Part shown: one piece after another, positions 34,596-47,446 of the stretch | How positions within the stretch are numbered: position 1 is the first letter of the stretch | Layout of the letters: every line of letters begins with the position of its first letter | The notes under the pieces: generated by a model | Seen by the model: the letters and a program-made list of their open reading frames with translations, nothing else | Told to the model about the DNA's origin: nothing | Database searches by the model: none | DNA from: Gelatoporia subvermispora B | Lineage: Eukaryota > Basidiomycota > Agaricomycetes > Polyporales > Gelatoporiaceae | Assembly (NCBI GenBank): GCA_000320605.2 | Contig: KB445792.1 | Coordinates: forward strand, 2,566,717-2,630,716 | Reading direction: 5' to 3' | DNA: 64,000 bases | Translations under genes and position numbers: made by a program

Positions 34596-35231
34596 TAAGA
34601 CTTTCGAAGCACCTGGTACGGTCAAATGTTTGTGGTCACACTGGACAAACACTGATAGTTGCGAATCACACAGCTCAAATACGGTTTACCCACTCGGTCA
34701 AGGACAATTTCGTATGGCGTTTCTATCGGTGTATCATCACCATGGGATCTGTGTATTCTGTAAAATGTATATAACGAGACTGTGATGCAAGTTGTGTACT
34801 GAGCTGCACTTTGTGGAGACTTCGTTTGATGATGCATCACGTTTGGCAGTCGAGGCATAGGTCGACCGCTTATATTGCCGTATGTTAATTACATGACATG
34901 AACAAGTTTTTGGAGCCTTCGCCACTCAGTGGAATAAACATTTGTATTCGCAGCACCAGTCAAGTGCGATTGAACAACGTAAATATCGGCGTCTGATAAG
35001 AAGGCGAAATCACTTACAACCATTCACGGTACACACAAGCGGGAAGGATGCATGCATCAGTACTGCATTACTACATCTGTTGATGTACAAGGTGCTCGAT
35101 TGCTGTCTATGCACACGGCCCAGCGAACGAATGTGAATAAATACACTGCAAGTATTGCGCGCGTCCGAATGGGGTGTCAGTCCACGATGGATTGTGAAGG
35201 ACAAGCGGTACAAATGATCGGGGATGTAAGC
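34596..35231. other. Convergent intergenic region
   Basis: A 636-bp gap between the stop codons of the repeat-peptide gene and the leftward unknown gene. It should hold both 3' untranslated regions. No coding signal was found. Confidence 0.5.
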
Positions 35232-37389
35232 TCAATCAACGTCTTCCATACCTCCCGGTCCCGGTCCTGCAGAGCCATATGGACCGAAGAATGATGCAAA
35301 GCCAGGAGGTAGTAATGGTGGTGGGCCTGTGGATGGGCCGGCGGTATGCGCAAATGGCGTGGATCGTGATGCCTTGCCTTCTTTCCGCCGCTTTTGCTCT
35401 GCCATTCTACGCCTTTGGGTTTTCACAAATGCAGATAGTGCTTCCAGACCATCGCAAACAAAGTGCTTGCTTGGCTTGTCCGCGAGCCTGTACGATGTAT
35501 AAGTGATGAACCCAGACGATAGCTAGCTCTTGGTAAGCCTGAAACTTGCCTTGAGATCATCTCATCCACGACGTCAGTGGCTCGCAAGAATGACATGGTT
35601 TCAACGAGTTCTTTATAAGCTTTATTGATGGCTGTATGCGTGCCCTTAGTGGCAGTGGCGGTATCTGCCCAGCCCTCGAAACGCTGCTTCAACTGCGGCC
35701 TGAATTCCTCCCGCAGGTCTTCCAAATCCGGATCAGTCGGGTCCATGTCGAGGTATCCCAGCGGGTCCGCATCTTCTCCTGGGTCCAGACCTGGGAGCGG
35801 GAAGCCAAACATCATCGCGGCAAATGCCATGGGATTCGCTGCGGCGGCGCCAGGAGTCGAGACGGCGTCCACCCAGTGCTCGATGCGGCCCTGGCGCCCA
35901 GGCGCGTGCGAGCGAAGTTTCAGGATCTCAGAGAGCTCCGACTTGTTCGCCACGTCGTCGAGCTGGGAGAATGCTGAGAAGACAGCGGCGCGGATCGCGC
36001 GGGCAGAGTCGAGTAGTTCCTTCTCTATGATCTGCATTGCCCGCGCGTGGTGTGTGCGGTCCTCCGCGATGACAGCGACGGCGTTTTGTAACGATCCCGC
36101 ATCCCGCGGCCGGAGGAGGTGCATGTGCGAATCGAGTAACGAGATGAGTCTATCCCTGAGGTCTTCGGACGCATATATGTCCAGTGTTGCCACGAAGCTG
36201 TCTGCGCAACTTGTACCGAAGACCTCTAAGTGCTGTTTGAGCGTCTCCTCGATCTGCGTCGGTTCGTTTGACAACTGACAGAGCGCGTTGAACAAGCGCA
36301 ACGACGGTGTTTTTTTGAACACGTTGATCATCGTAGTCTCGATATGCCGACGTAATGGTGCCATCTGGTTACAAATCCGCCACGGCCAATGTATACCGTA
36401 GTGAGACTCTTCAGACGGGTCGCCATAGAAGGAGTCATGGTCATTCTCGGTGTAGTAGTCATTTTCATCTTCGCTCTCAGTGAGATCTCCATAGTTCGCG
36501 TTGTTGTCATCGTTGTCATCGTCACAAAAGCCGTGGCGGCCTGCACAAAGGTCGCTGTCAGAATTGTCCTCGCAGGATCCTAAAACATACGGCCAACGAA
36601 CATTTGCGACCTCCATAGAGTATTCTCTCCAATGCATTCCATCCCATCAGATCTTCGATTTCGTCTAACATGGCTGGCACCTCTTGCTTCAGTTTGTCGC
36701 CACCGGTGGCGAGCAGACTGAGAAATAGATCACGCCAGATGAAGAGTAGAACGTCCTCCAAGTTGTGCGCGCCATTAATGTTGAAGGTTTTGACATGCTT
36801 GCCATTTCTGCGTTTGAGGGTGACAGAAACATACATGTTCGTGAACGGACATCTACACCTGTTGGTCGGCTAAGTACAAAGGTCTGGTAGCAACGTAGAA
36901 CAAGTCCCGACCGTCCGCTTCCAATGTGCTCCAGAGTACTCGCAGCAAACATGAGACATTTATGCGCGTGAGCGAACTCCACGTTATGTTCATACACCAC
37001 ACTCCAGATATCCGACAGCCAGTCGGTCAGGCTGTCCACGGTCTCGGAGAGGAGCTCACTCCTATGTGAACGGTCTTTGATAAACGATCGTTTCGCGTCC
37101 CGATGCAATTCATCAAGAAGCGCATTTATCTCGTATTTCTTTGCTCTTAGGTCAAGAACCGGCATCTTGGCGTGGCGCCGCTGAAGGCTGGCGGCCGCGC
37201 TGAGCACCTTACGCGCGCGGGTTTTCTCCACCGAGTTCAGGAGTGGGATGAGCTGTTTTTCGACCAAAGCTCGCTGGGAATCAGGAGGAAGCGTGTCATA
37301 TATCGCAGTGAACCTGTTTGTCGGTTTATTACTTAAGCCACAGACATCAGAACATACACGCACTTCGAGCTCGGAATGCTCCCTGCCAT
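35232..37389 (-). CDS. Uncharacterised acidic protein (about 650 aa)
   Basis: I do not recognise a family. A chain of exons from ATG 37389 gives MAGSIPSSKFTAIYDTLPPD, RALVEKQLIPLLNSVEK, a long helical stretch (LLDELHRDAKRSFIKDRSHR, LTDWLSDIWSVVYEHN), then VTLKRRNGKHVKTFNINGAH and LFIWRDLFLSLLATGGDKLK. A strongly acidic linker follows (FCDDDNDDNNANYGDLTESE), then more helices (RHIETTMINVFKKTPSLRLF, ARAMQIIEKELLDSARAIRA). The last exon gives LADKPSKHFVCDGLEALSAF, basic KTQRRRMAEQKRRKEGK and a Gly/Pro-rich end at 35232. The intron near 36560-36600 is uncertain: the frame requires a weak GTCGCA donor, and two genes rather than one cannot be excluded. The last intron uses a GC donor (GCAAGT). No membrane segments. 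Confidence 0.6.
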
Positions 37390-38059
37390 GATGCTGATCT
37401 CGGTTGCCAGTAATCCCTGGCTACCTCAAAGAGTTACTGAAATTCTTCGTCAGTTCGCCGCCAACACCTAGAAGAGACAGGCTATATGCGGTGAGATATT
37501 GAATATCCGAGTAAGTTGTGCGTGTATTCGCGAACCAGATGGTGGTTATAGTAGTAATCAGCATGTGCGGTATTTCGGATCGGCAGCTCGGCTTGGATTT
37601 CAACTCCGCCACAGGCGTCGAACGGTTTGTTCGCAAAGTGAGCTTGCAACGACGCGATTATCTCGAATATATCTACGTAAGTCGTGCCTCCCTCCTTGGG
37701 ATTTCATAGACATCATCAGCAGAAAATCTTTAGAGACGACGTTAGACGAAAAAAATCAAGGAACATTATAGAGTCACGAGACCCAAAGTCACACTCACGC
37801 GGATTTAGCACGCGTCGTGATGCGCGTGACATTGCGTGTTGGACGCGCCGCGGCTCGCGTCGCTCCAGGCAGGAGGCCGTTCGAAGCTCGTCTCTTCGAA
37901 CATTGCGATAGCCCCGCTCTTCCACCACTAGGAGCTACCAATTTCTTGATTACTCCAGTTGAAGCTGTCACAGTAGAATAGTGGCAAATATTCAAGCTTT
38001 GACACTGAAACCACTGTTCCTTAGTCAGTCTCGGATACCTCACCATCCGCGCTATCCAG
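37390..38059. promoter_or_regulatory. Divergent promoter region between the unknown gene (-) and RFC1 (+)
   Basis: A 670-bp gap between head-to-head starts. Short frames occur on both strands without splice or family support. No clear TATA box was seen. Confidence 0.45.
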
Positions 38060-41000
38060 ATGGCCGGTGGCAAGACGAAGATCTCTGCACCTCAAGGCAA
38101 GGATATCAGAGGTTTCTTTGGAGGCGGCCCATCGAGTAGTCTTGCGGCTTCTTCGCGCACAACATCCTCGCAGTCCAGCACGTCGGTGAGAATACTTGCA
38201 CTCTAGTTGAATTTTCATCGCAGATGATACAACGTACGCTGCTATAGAAAGCGACAGATGGAACAGCACGAGCTAGACCCATTCTGATAGGTGTGTGGCA
38301 AGACAAGCCGATCTAGATCACTGTTATCTAATACTAAGAACGAGATGACGAAGACGACGTGAAGTGAGTTACTGCAGAACACACACATCTAATGTCATTC
38401 AGACTCATATATCGCAGGCCGCTAAGCAAGCCGCAAGTATCGTGAGTGAAGTCTATACAAATCTGTCACTATCTGACACAGCCGGATGCAGCAGTTCGCT
38501 GAGGCCAACTTCGGCCGTGAGTGCTAGTGTTCAACATCGTCTGTCTATCTATCTCATTGTCATCACTAGAAAATCAAGACTGAACGTGTGATGGATGAAG
38601 ATGAAGATGAGATCGAGAAAACAAAGCCAACTCTCAAGCGCAAGAAACATGCAATCCTGATTTCCAGCAGTGACGAAGAAACTGAGAAGAAAGCCAGTCC
38701 GCCGAAGAAGAAGCATGCTTCAACTGTGATATCCTCCTCAAAAGCCACAGGGAGCAGCTTTTTGGCCAACGCGAAGCCCACCCTCACAAAGCCCACTCCT
38801 GCGAAAAAGAAAGTTGCAAAAGATGATTACTATGAGATGTCGTCCGAAGATGTCACTGATGACAATGACGACTACGAAGAGGAAGAGGAAGAGAGGAAGC
38901 CCACTAAGAACGGAAAGGGCAAGGCAAAGCCAACTCCGAAGAAGACTCCTGCGAAGCCACAGCCAGCCAAGGAGAGCAAGTCCAAAGCAAAGGCCGCTGA
39001 TCGTGACGAGGACAAGCCGACGGCAGATACCAAACCAAAACCCAAGTTCAAGTACGTATAACAGGGTGGGCTGAAACATGGTAAATAGTGCACTGACATT
39101 CTCGACGCTCTCACAGCTGGGCAGCGGCGAAGGCTGCTAAGATGGCAGGACCTATTGCTCATGGCTCGAAAGAAGTGCCGACACCTGCCTCAGAGAACTG
39201 CCTTGCAGGACTGTCGCTCGTGTTCACAGGCGAGCTGAGCAGTTTCTCCCGTGATGAAGCGGTGGATCTCGCAAAGCGCTATGGCGGGTGCGTGCTGTCT
39301 TCACTATACCTGACCTGTTGTTTATATCATCATTACATACAAGTCGTGTTGTAGGCCAGCCGTCCTCTAAGACCTCGTACGTTGTTGTCGGGGAGGACGC
39401 GGGGCCGAGCAAGCTCGCAGCTATCAAGAAGAACAACCTCAAAACGTTGAACGAAGACCAATTCTTAGAATTGATCCGGACACGGGTCCCTGATGAGAGC
39501 ACGCTGGATGAGAAGACGCGCAAGAAGATAGAGAAGGAGAAGGAGGCTATCCGCGATGTAGCGAAGGAGATGGAGCGCCGCGAGAAGCAGGCAGCCAAGA
39601 AGAGCGCAAAGGCCGGGAGGTATGCTCAAGAAATACGGATGGAAAGAAGATTCCTAACGTGTTGACAGCTCAATACCGGACGTTTCCTCACAGCTCTGGA
39701 CAGATCGGTATGCTCCGCAGACCCTCAAAGAGATCTGTGGCAACAAAGGCCAAGTCGAGAAGTTGCAGCAGTGGCTGCACGACTGGTATGTTTCACGCCA
39801 CGTGATATATTATTGGCCTGCTCACGTCATTTCGCAGGTCGGCGAGCTTGAAATCCGGCTTCAAGAAACCGGGGAAGAGTGGGATGAACGTCTTCCGCGC
39901 AGTGCTTATCACGGGCCCACCCGGTATCGGTAAGACTACCAGTGCTCACCTTTGCGCCAAGCTGGAGGGCTTCACGCCGATCGAACTGAACGCAAGTGAC
40001 GCACGGAGCAAGAAGCTCGTAGAGGTGAGCATTCTGCGCAATTGACGGCACCTCAAGGCTGATCAGTATACCATGTATCGTAGAGTAGCACGAACATCAT
40101 GAACGCATCTTTGGACGGCTGGATGGTGGGAGGGGCCGCGACGAACGCTGCTGGTGTCGCCATCACAGACAAGTCGTGCCTTATCATGGACGAGGTTGAC
40201 GGAATGTCTGCGGGCGATCGAGGAGGTGTCGGCGCTCTTACAGCTCTCATCAAGAAGACAAAGGTATATACAGTCGAAGATTTATGCACCTCGGACTCAG
40301 AGTATGCCCCACCCCCAGATTCCTATCATTTGCATCGCGAATGATCGAGGTGCGATGAAGCTGAAGCCTCTCGCGAACGTTACCTATAATCTCACGTTCA
40401 GGAAGTGAGTGACACCATGCAGATTGTTATTGTGTGAGTCCTGATGTCTTGCAGGCCTGAAGCGAACGTCATCCGTTCTCGTATCCTCTCAATAGCATTC
40501 AAGTACGTAGACGACGTGACTATATCTTGAGCCCACCTCTTGACGGCGTTACAGAGAGAACATGAAGATCCCAGCGAATGTGATTGACCAACTTATCACC
40601 GGTGCTCAGTCGGACATCCGGCAGGTCCTAAATATGCTCTCTACGTGGAGACTCTCCAGCGACACCATGGATTTTGACGAAGGGAAAGCTCTGTACGTGC
40701 CAACATCATCATCAAAGTTAGTTGTCAGTAAGCTGACACCTTCGCTCCTAGAGCGAAGGCAAATGAGAAGTACTCGATGATGACCCCTTTCAATGTCGTC
40801 AACAAGTTGCTTGGCCCGTACCTCTTCTCCCCGACGTCTCGCGAATCTCTGAACGACAAGATTGAATTGTATTTCCACGACCACTCTTTCATGCCTCTGT
40901 TTGTTCAGGTATGCTCTTTGTCACGCTGAACATGGGCACTGTAGCATAATGCGTCCGTAGGAAAACTATTTGAAGACACAGCCGTCGAAGTTGAAGCATA

Positions 41001-42068
41001 TGGCAGGGCCGGAGCAAGAGTTGAAGCATCTCGAACTGATGGAGAAAGCCTCAGCTTCTATCTCTGATGGTGACCTGGTTGACGCTTTGATTCACGGGTG
41101 CGCAGCATTGCATTGGAATGTCGCTAGATACTGACTGCCGTAGATCTGAGCAACATTGGTCCTTGATGCCTCTTCATGCCGTGTGCTCAACTGTCCGCCC
41201 CGCATCCTTCCTTTTCGGAATGGGCGCAGGCTGGAATGGACCAATGGCCATGTCCTTCCCTCAGTACGTCAAGACCTCATATGACGTTGTTCGATACACT
41301 GACACACTTTCCAGATGGCTCGGACAGAACTCGAAGCAGAACAAGCTGAGCCGACAATTGACGGACGTGCAGGCACGCATGAGGCTGAAGGTATCTGGCG
41401 ACAAGCCCGAAATTCGGATCTCCTATATTCCGGCGATGCATCCACATCTAGTCAAACCTCTCATTGACAAGGGATCGGTCAGTTGAACCCTAATTATTTG
41501 CATTCACGTCATTGACATCTGTGCAGAGTGCCGTGGATGAGGTCATCGACTTTATGGACGAATATTTCCTCATGCGGGAAGATTGGGATACAATCGTCGA
41601 GCTTGGCGTGGACCAGAATAGAGACGAAGTGGTGCTCAAGAAGATCTCGGCCGCAACCAAGACGGCCTTGACGAAGAAGTACGTGACTCATCTCCGTGAG
41701 CAGCATTGCCGCCTCTGACGGTTTGTGTAGGTACAACTCCAAGGATCACCCAATCGCGTTCCACCGTGCAGCAGACCTCGGCAAGGTGCCCAAAAAGATA
41801 GCCGCTGCTGGTCCACTTCCTGATCTCGAAGAAGCTATTGACGTAAGAAACCGCCGTGTCTGCACGCTCTCGTATGTTGACCGGCTATCATCAGGTCGAT
41901 GAGGAGATAGAAGAGGCTGTGGAGGAGACTGACGATAAGAGCACCGCTGAGGACGACCTCGCGCGCGATAGTTTGATCAAGGCCCCGAAGAAAGCCAAAG
42001 GGGCGGCGGCAGCGAGGGGTAAATCCGCAGCTGCTACTGGAAAGGGTAAAGGCAGGGCAAAGAGCTGA
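38060..42068 (+). CDS. RFC1: Replication factor C large subunit (RFC1)
   Basis: Large subunit of the clamp loader that places PCNA on DNA. ATG 38060 gives [20 protein letters not shown], a PCNA-interacting (PIP-type) segment with the FF pair. A Lys/Ser/acid-rich linker follows ([37 protein letters not shown]). The BRCT domain starts [20 protein letters not shown] and includes [20 protein letters not shown]. The AAA module follows: [20 protein letters not shown], Walker [26 protein letters not shown], Walker [19 protein letters not shown] and [19 protein letters not shown]. The C-terminal collar includes [31 protein letters not shown] and [20 protein letters not shown]. The tail is a Lys/Ala-rich segment ([20 protein letters not shown]) ending 42068. 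More than ten short introns. RFC2-5 are not in the window. Confidence 0.95.
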
Positions 42069-42720
42069 ATGACCTATTTAATGACAATCTCCGGCCCCCC
42101 ATTGATTAGCTCGTAGTGATCGTATTGCATTTTTGGCTTTGTGCCCGATATGAGGGTCAGCGATGACAGGCTTCTAGAGGCAATGCACGGTGCCATGGGC
42201 ACATTGCACGGCTGCCGTCGGTAAATCGAATTACATATGGCCGTGAGGATGGAGCGCATCTGATATAGCTATGGGGAGGATGCTTGAGAGTCGATGCTAG
42301 AACCTTGGACAACTCCGATCATTCGTTCGCCATAGAGGGCCACATTCGTCACTCACTTCGGTGTCCTCGACGGAGCAGCATTCGGCCTCCACATTCCATA
42401 TAGATGGTCTCATGCACTAGCCGTATTCACGGGTGTACTCGTGTACGCTGCGTGTAACGACGTCGGCGCCGGTGGACAGATGAAAGTGGCGGCAACGTGG
42501 GCGGCTACACATGGAGAGTACTCACGCCAGCACACGACCGTCATCTTCTGTTATCTTCTGTTTTCTCCGTCTGCGACCCATCTGGCCTCTATTTCTTCCA
42601 TCTTCGTTTCTCTTTCGACGGTTTTAGGCTAATGGGCGACATTGCCACGCGAAATCACGCCCTCACGCGCTGTGGGACAGGAAAAGCTCCGGACCGAATC
42701 CTGTCATGCTAGCGGTAATC
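42069..42720. other. Intergenic: RFC1 3' region and promoter of the next gene
   Basis: A 652-bp gap between two rightward genes. No coding, RNA-gene or repeat signal that I could support. Confidence 0.45.
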
Positions 42721-45700
42721 ATGCCTCGAGGCAGCCATGCAGACCTTCCAAACCAGGGACGCCCACCTGCTGTGCACCAGGCCGACGACCTTGCTACTGT
42801 TCACCTGCCGCCACGTTGGAACCGCGAGTATAATGCATCACCTATGAATACACGTCCTCTTATCCGACTGGCGTTGTCTTTCTCCCGTGTGTCAGTCTCC
42901 TGGTCCCCCCCTTTCAGTCGCCTTGGTACCTATTCACTTTGTCGCAGATTATGAGCAGTCAATCGCCACACCGAAATCGGAAACCCCAGATGCATTCGAG
43001 TCCGCAAAGTATGTCTTCCTATCGCAATTTCTTTCATCCCGGCTTCTCTGTGCGCTGCGGAGCCCGCTCGGCTTGCTGCGATGCCTCTAGAGCCGTTCGG
43101 ACTTGCATTGTGGCTGTGGTTCACAGTGATACCGCTTCCAGTATGAGGGATCGATTTGTCGTCTTTTACGTCTTACGCATTCAGAGTGTCTTCTTTCCGG
43201 AGATGGCTATTCCGGTCGTCCTGTGCCCTTTCTATCGTCATGTATCTGGACTTCTGATACTCATACATCTCTGTACCTCTTAAGGCGCGATACAAAGCAC
43301 CGCTCCCCGTGAACTATCACCCTCTCCATCCATCCGCGAAAGACAGCGGGCGATGAAGGCACACTCCATGACCAGCGTTCCGACTCTCGGCCAAGGTCTC
43401 AGCAATCCGGTCCAGCAGGTCCAACAGCCAAGCCCAACTATATCCAACGCCTCCCACCAGTCGCGGAGGACGCCTCCCACCACCTCGCGGATCTCGCCCA
43501 CGGCTGCAAAGGTAGCCGCACAGGTACACGCTCAGGATAGGAGTCCCGATCGACCAAAGTCTCCGCCTCCTCTCTTACAGACTCAGAGCCAGCCCGTTGT
43601 TCCACGTCCGCTGCCGTGGGGCTCTTCGCCTCAATATCTGCAGCACTTCCATGCTTCTGACGATAAGTGGCAAATGACGGAAGAGCTAATGAAGGATATC
43701 GAGCGGGCGGACCTGCAGCAGGCCCAGTTCTCGCATCCTGCGGGCACGTCAGGTTTAGCTTATGCAGGCGGTGCTGCTTCGAGCAACTTGACTATCCATC
43801 ATTATCAAGTTCAGGCCTCGGTTCCTTCCGCACCAAAGGACCCCGCCGTCGAGAGGGTGCGCGCCAGTGATCGATCGAGCCCGAAAGAGCAGGACAGTGG
43901 GAACAGTTCTGGCGGGGCGGGCACGGGCACGGGCAAACGACAATCTCGCGAGAGCCCGATCACCCGCGATCGGTCGGGCACGGTGTCGTCCATCACGCAG
44001 CTCTCTGCCGAGGGCCGCACCTCGGACCGTTCGCCAGAGTATCGCGGGACGCCGCAGTACGTGACTCCTATGACCACGCCTAGCGAGCGCACCGCTGCGT
44101 ACACGCAGTACATCCCGGAGGGGTACCAGGCTTCGAACGTTCAGGGTCAGTCACCAGGTGTCGCGCGGAAGCCTGTCCCTGCAGTTTCTGTAGCATCGGA
44201 TTCTAGCGCAACCCGGATATCGCCGCCTATGAAAGCGACGAGCAATACGCCCCCGTTGCAACTCACGGCCACCCAGCGACTCCCGGACAGGTCACTCCCC
44301 GTGCAAGAGGAGCCCGAGGAGGACGCGCCGCACGATTACGTAGAAGCAGACGAATATCAAGATCCGCGGCGGCCCTCTCCCTCACCTTCCCCGAACCACG
44401 GACAGCGTTATGATAACCGTCGTGATCACACCAATCAGACGGAGGAAGATGATGAGCAGACGCTGAACGAGGAGGCAGAGCAGCATCTGCAGGCGAGCAA
44501 GAGCGGGGACGACTCGTCGGGATTCACACCACGCTCGCCTTCCGCGACTCTCCCTGAACATCCACACGACGCGCGTTTCGCCAATCCTGCTCAGGCTCGT
44601 GCAAGCCCCAGCAGGCAGCACGCGCAGACGAACGGCGACTATCAGAAGACCGTGCGCGCCAAAACCAGAGTCGGGTCGACTGACCAGATAGGGCTGAGGA
44701 ACTTTGATCCCGCCATCTTCGAACGCGAAATCAGCAGCCTGAAGGGACCCGCTCCGGAGAGCCTTGCAAATGGATCTCGTCATCCGGCAATCTCGTCACA
44801 ACCGTCCATCACACCTGATGATCTTCGACAGCAATATGACTTCCGCCAACGTGAGGCGAACTCGCGCGCGGCGTACGGTGCCGCTGCCCAAGCCCAGTAT
44901 GCGGATGACCTGCAGAGCCTCTTCGAAGATCCGACTTCTGCGTACATTCGATCGTATCTGCAGTCTCCCGGGGTCCGCCCGAATGCACCGATTCCACCCA
45001 CGCCGCAGACGCACACCGCAGCGCCCTCCCCATCTCCGCTCATTTCTGCGATGCACAGCGAATTCGAGAACCGCCCGATCGGCTCGCCGTACCCGTACCC
45101 ATTCACGCACATCCGGCGCTCGGCGGTGGACGTGCAGCCGCAGGCGCCATCTTCGAGCTACGTCGACGTGAACGACCCGCAGAAGGTGCGCGAGGCGCTG
45201 GCGCGGCAGATGCAGATATATGCGATGAACAACGGGCTTGCGCAGTACTCGGACTCGGCGTTCTCGCCGTCGTCGACGCCGTTCCCGGGTCCGGGGTACA
45301 ACCCCTGGGCGTTCGTTCCCGCTGCGGGGCACGCGCACGGCGCGACATCCGTCATGAGCATGCGCTCGAGCCCCAGCCATGAGCCTGTCCCGCTCCCGCC
45401 GCCGCCGCCGATGCGCGGGCGCGGCCTGCGCCGGCGGGATCAAACAATGAATCTGCGGACGCAGCAGGTTATGGGCCGTGGTGGCCATCGGTTCAAGCCG
45501 CCGCCGCGCGTAGACAGCACGCAGCCGCGCGAGACAAGCCCGGAGCCGTCATCGGGCGAGGAGACGGCGGGCGAACGCCTGCTTGATCGGTATGCCGCCG
45601 CGGAGGCGGGTGTCGAGGTTGCGGCAGTTATGGAGGCGCCACTCAGCGCAGTATACACGAATGGAGATACACTGTCTCCGATGACTGAAGAAGGGGGTGA

Positions 45701-46346
45701 GTGGATCGATGAAGATGAGGAGGGCGTGGAAGACGACTTGCTCCAGTTGGAGTTCCACCCGTCCTATGTCAACAATCCTAAAAGACGACGCCGCAGATTC
45801 GAGACGCGCTGGGAGGCGCTCATGCAGGCGGTGAGACTCTGTGATCCTTCTCCTTTGGTGCCGAACCTGATCGATGATTTCTGCTAGTTCCAAGCGCTTG
45901 ATCGCGAGACAGATGCCACCCTCGTACTAATGGCGGCACCGTCCCACACCGGCAAACTATACTCTTTGACATCGCGCTCGTTGCGCCGGGAGGCGTCGTT
46001 GTACAACTCGCCCGTGCTCGCGAGCATGCGCGGCGCGTTTCAGCACCTCGCGGCACAGCGCCGCTCCGCGCGTTGCAAGCGCATCTCGCTCGCGGAGCGT
46101 CTCTCAACGCGTTCTGGCTCGTCCGCGGACGGGTCGTCGGGGAGCGGGGAGCTGCACTCGGAGGAGGACCTGCGGAATGCCCTGGAGGCCGCGCTTGGAA
46201 GCCTCGGCGAGCTTGGTAAGCTGTATGAGGAGCGCGAGTCGCGCTGGAAGGATGAGATGCGGCAAATCTCAGAGGATCGGGAGAAGGTGGAACTGTTACT
46301 CAGGCAGGCGCTAGGCCCTTCACAGGTGAATGGGCATGGTGGTTAG
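42721..46346 (+). CDS. Large disordered protein with a conserved C-terminal helical segment (about 1000 aa)
   Basis: Family not recognised. Exon 1 (ATG 42721; an in-frame ATG lies at 42706) gives MPRGSHADLPNQGRPPAVHQ and PRWNREYNASPMNTR. A small exon gives YEQSIATPKSETPDAFESAK. After a 330-nt intron the frame continues QRAMKAHSMTSVPTLGQG into one 2.5-kb exon. That exon is Ser/Pro/Gln-rich with a few conserved-looking islands (DDKWQMTEELMKDIERADLQ; REALARQMQIYAMNNGLAQY) and a Pro tract. Near the end RRRRRFETRWEALMQA joins, across an intron (about 45832-45889), to FQALDRETDATLVLMAAPSH. Helices LRREASLYNSPVLASMRGAF and a coiled coil (LGKLYEERESRWKDEMRQIS) close the protein at 46346. The first two exons are inferred from frame and splice sites; the gene might start at 43353. 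Confidence 0.7.
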
Positions 46347-47446
46347 CAGGTGCGGCGTGTTCATGTTGTACCATATGGATTCCTGCCATGTCCACAGTGT
46401 ATCGCGGGTTCGAATGCGCTTTACGATCATCATGTATGTACATTAGCCTACACGGAACTTGACATTAGATATGCATATGATTCATGTAAAAGCATATGTG
46501 CGATTTTCCTTTGTTTCAGGTGACCGTAGTTGACCTCGATGTGACTTTGCGATTCTGGATCGCAAAATCTTGCAGGCTGTCGGTCGGACCACATGATTCG
46601 ATATGAAGTATTGAGTGACCGACCAATTCAATGGAATGTTCCAACGCCTTCTCAATTCAAGAGACTGTCTCTGTGATGATGTCGTAACTCACTTCATGAT
46701 TCTTGCAGCATTAGCTCGCTGGGAAAGAAATCGAAGTGAAACCGGACGTCGGATCCAAGACCTTTGGCAAAAGCCTAGGGCGCTCAATCATTCGATAAGC
46801 GGACTTCCTCTTTAGCTCTGCCGCAACTCAAGCCCGCAGAAGGGACAATTTTCCGCTGGCTTCCGCTCTCTTCCGCCCCGTGCGTTCACCCTAAGGAACC
46901 TACATATAGTGGGAGCAACATGATGGTTGTGCCATCAAGTTCGGGGACCGGTGTTCGGTGTCGACATGTTCGTCAACGACATACCAACGCTTGCCGAATT
47001 TGAATTTGTGCGTAATATCATCCATGATGACAAATGTGATTACAGAATGGATCGGCGAATGAATTTATGTAGATAGCAAATGATCCCGAGAGCGAGCCGA
47101 TTGTCGGAGATTGAACTGTGCGCTTCGTTGGGCGTCATATTGAACGCGTCGAGCCTCGCGTCTTCGAGACCGAAAACGCGTGGTTGTACTTCTGCTCATC
47201 ATTCTCTCGAGTCATCAACTCTACCCTTCTGCAGACCCGAAAAAGTGTTGTCTTTTTGGGCCCATTGCCGATAATACCCTTGGGTGTATTTTCATGACAG
47301 AAAGAGCTTTGCCGCACGGAAGCAGGGGATTTCGATAATCTATTCTTCGTGACCCCTGAGCGTGAAGGAACTGCTATATCTTTGTATCATGAAGAACGTG
47401 TTGCTCTAAAGTACCTCATTTCTGACCTCCATCCCTCTGTGCTGCG
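46347..47446. other. 1.1-kb intergenic region
   Basis: Between two rightward genes. I see nothing coding. Around 46855-46885 there is a short pyrimidine-rich stretch with three TTCCGC(T/C) motifs (TTCCGCTGGCTTCCGCTCTCTTCCGCCCC) that could be part of the downstream promoter. Confidence 0.45.

Noticed and set aside
44796..45488. A 230-codon leftward Arg/His-rich frame.
   Set aside because: Antisense shadow of a GC-rich disordered coding exon; no start context or domain.
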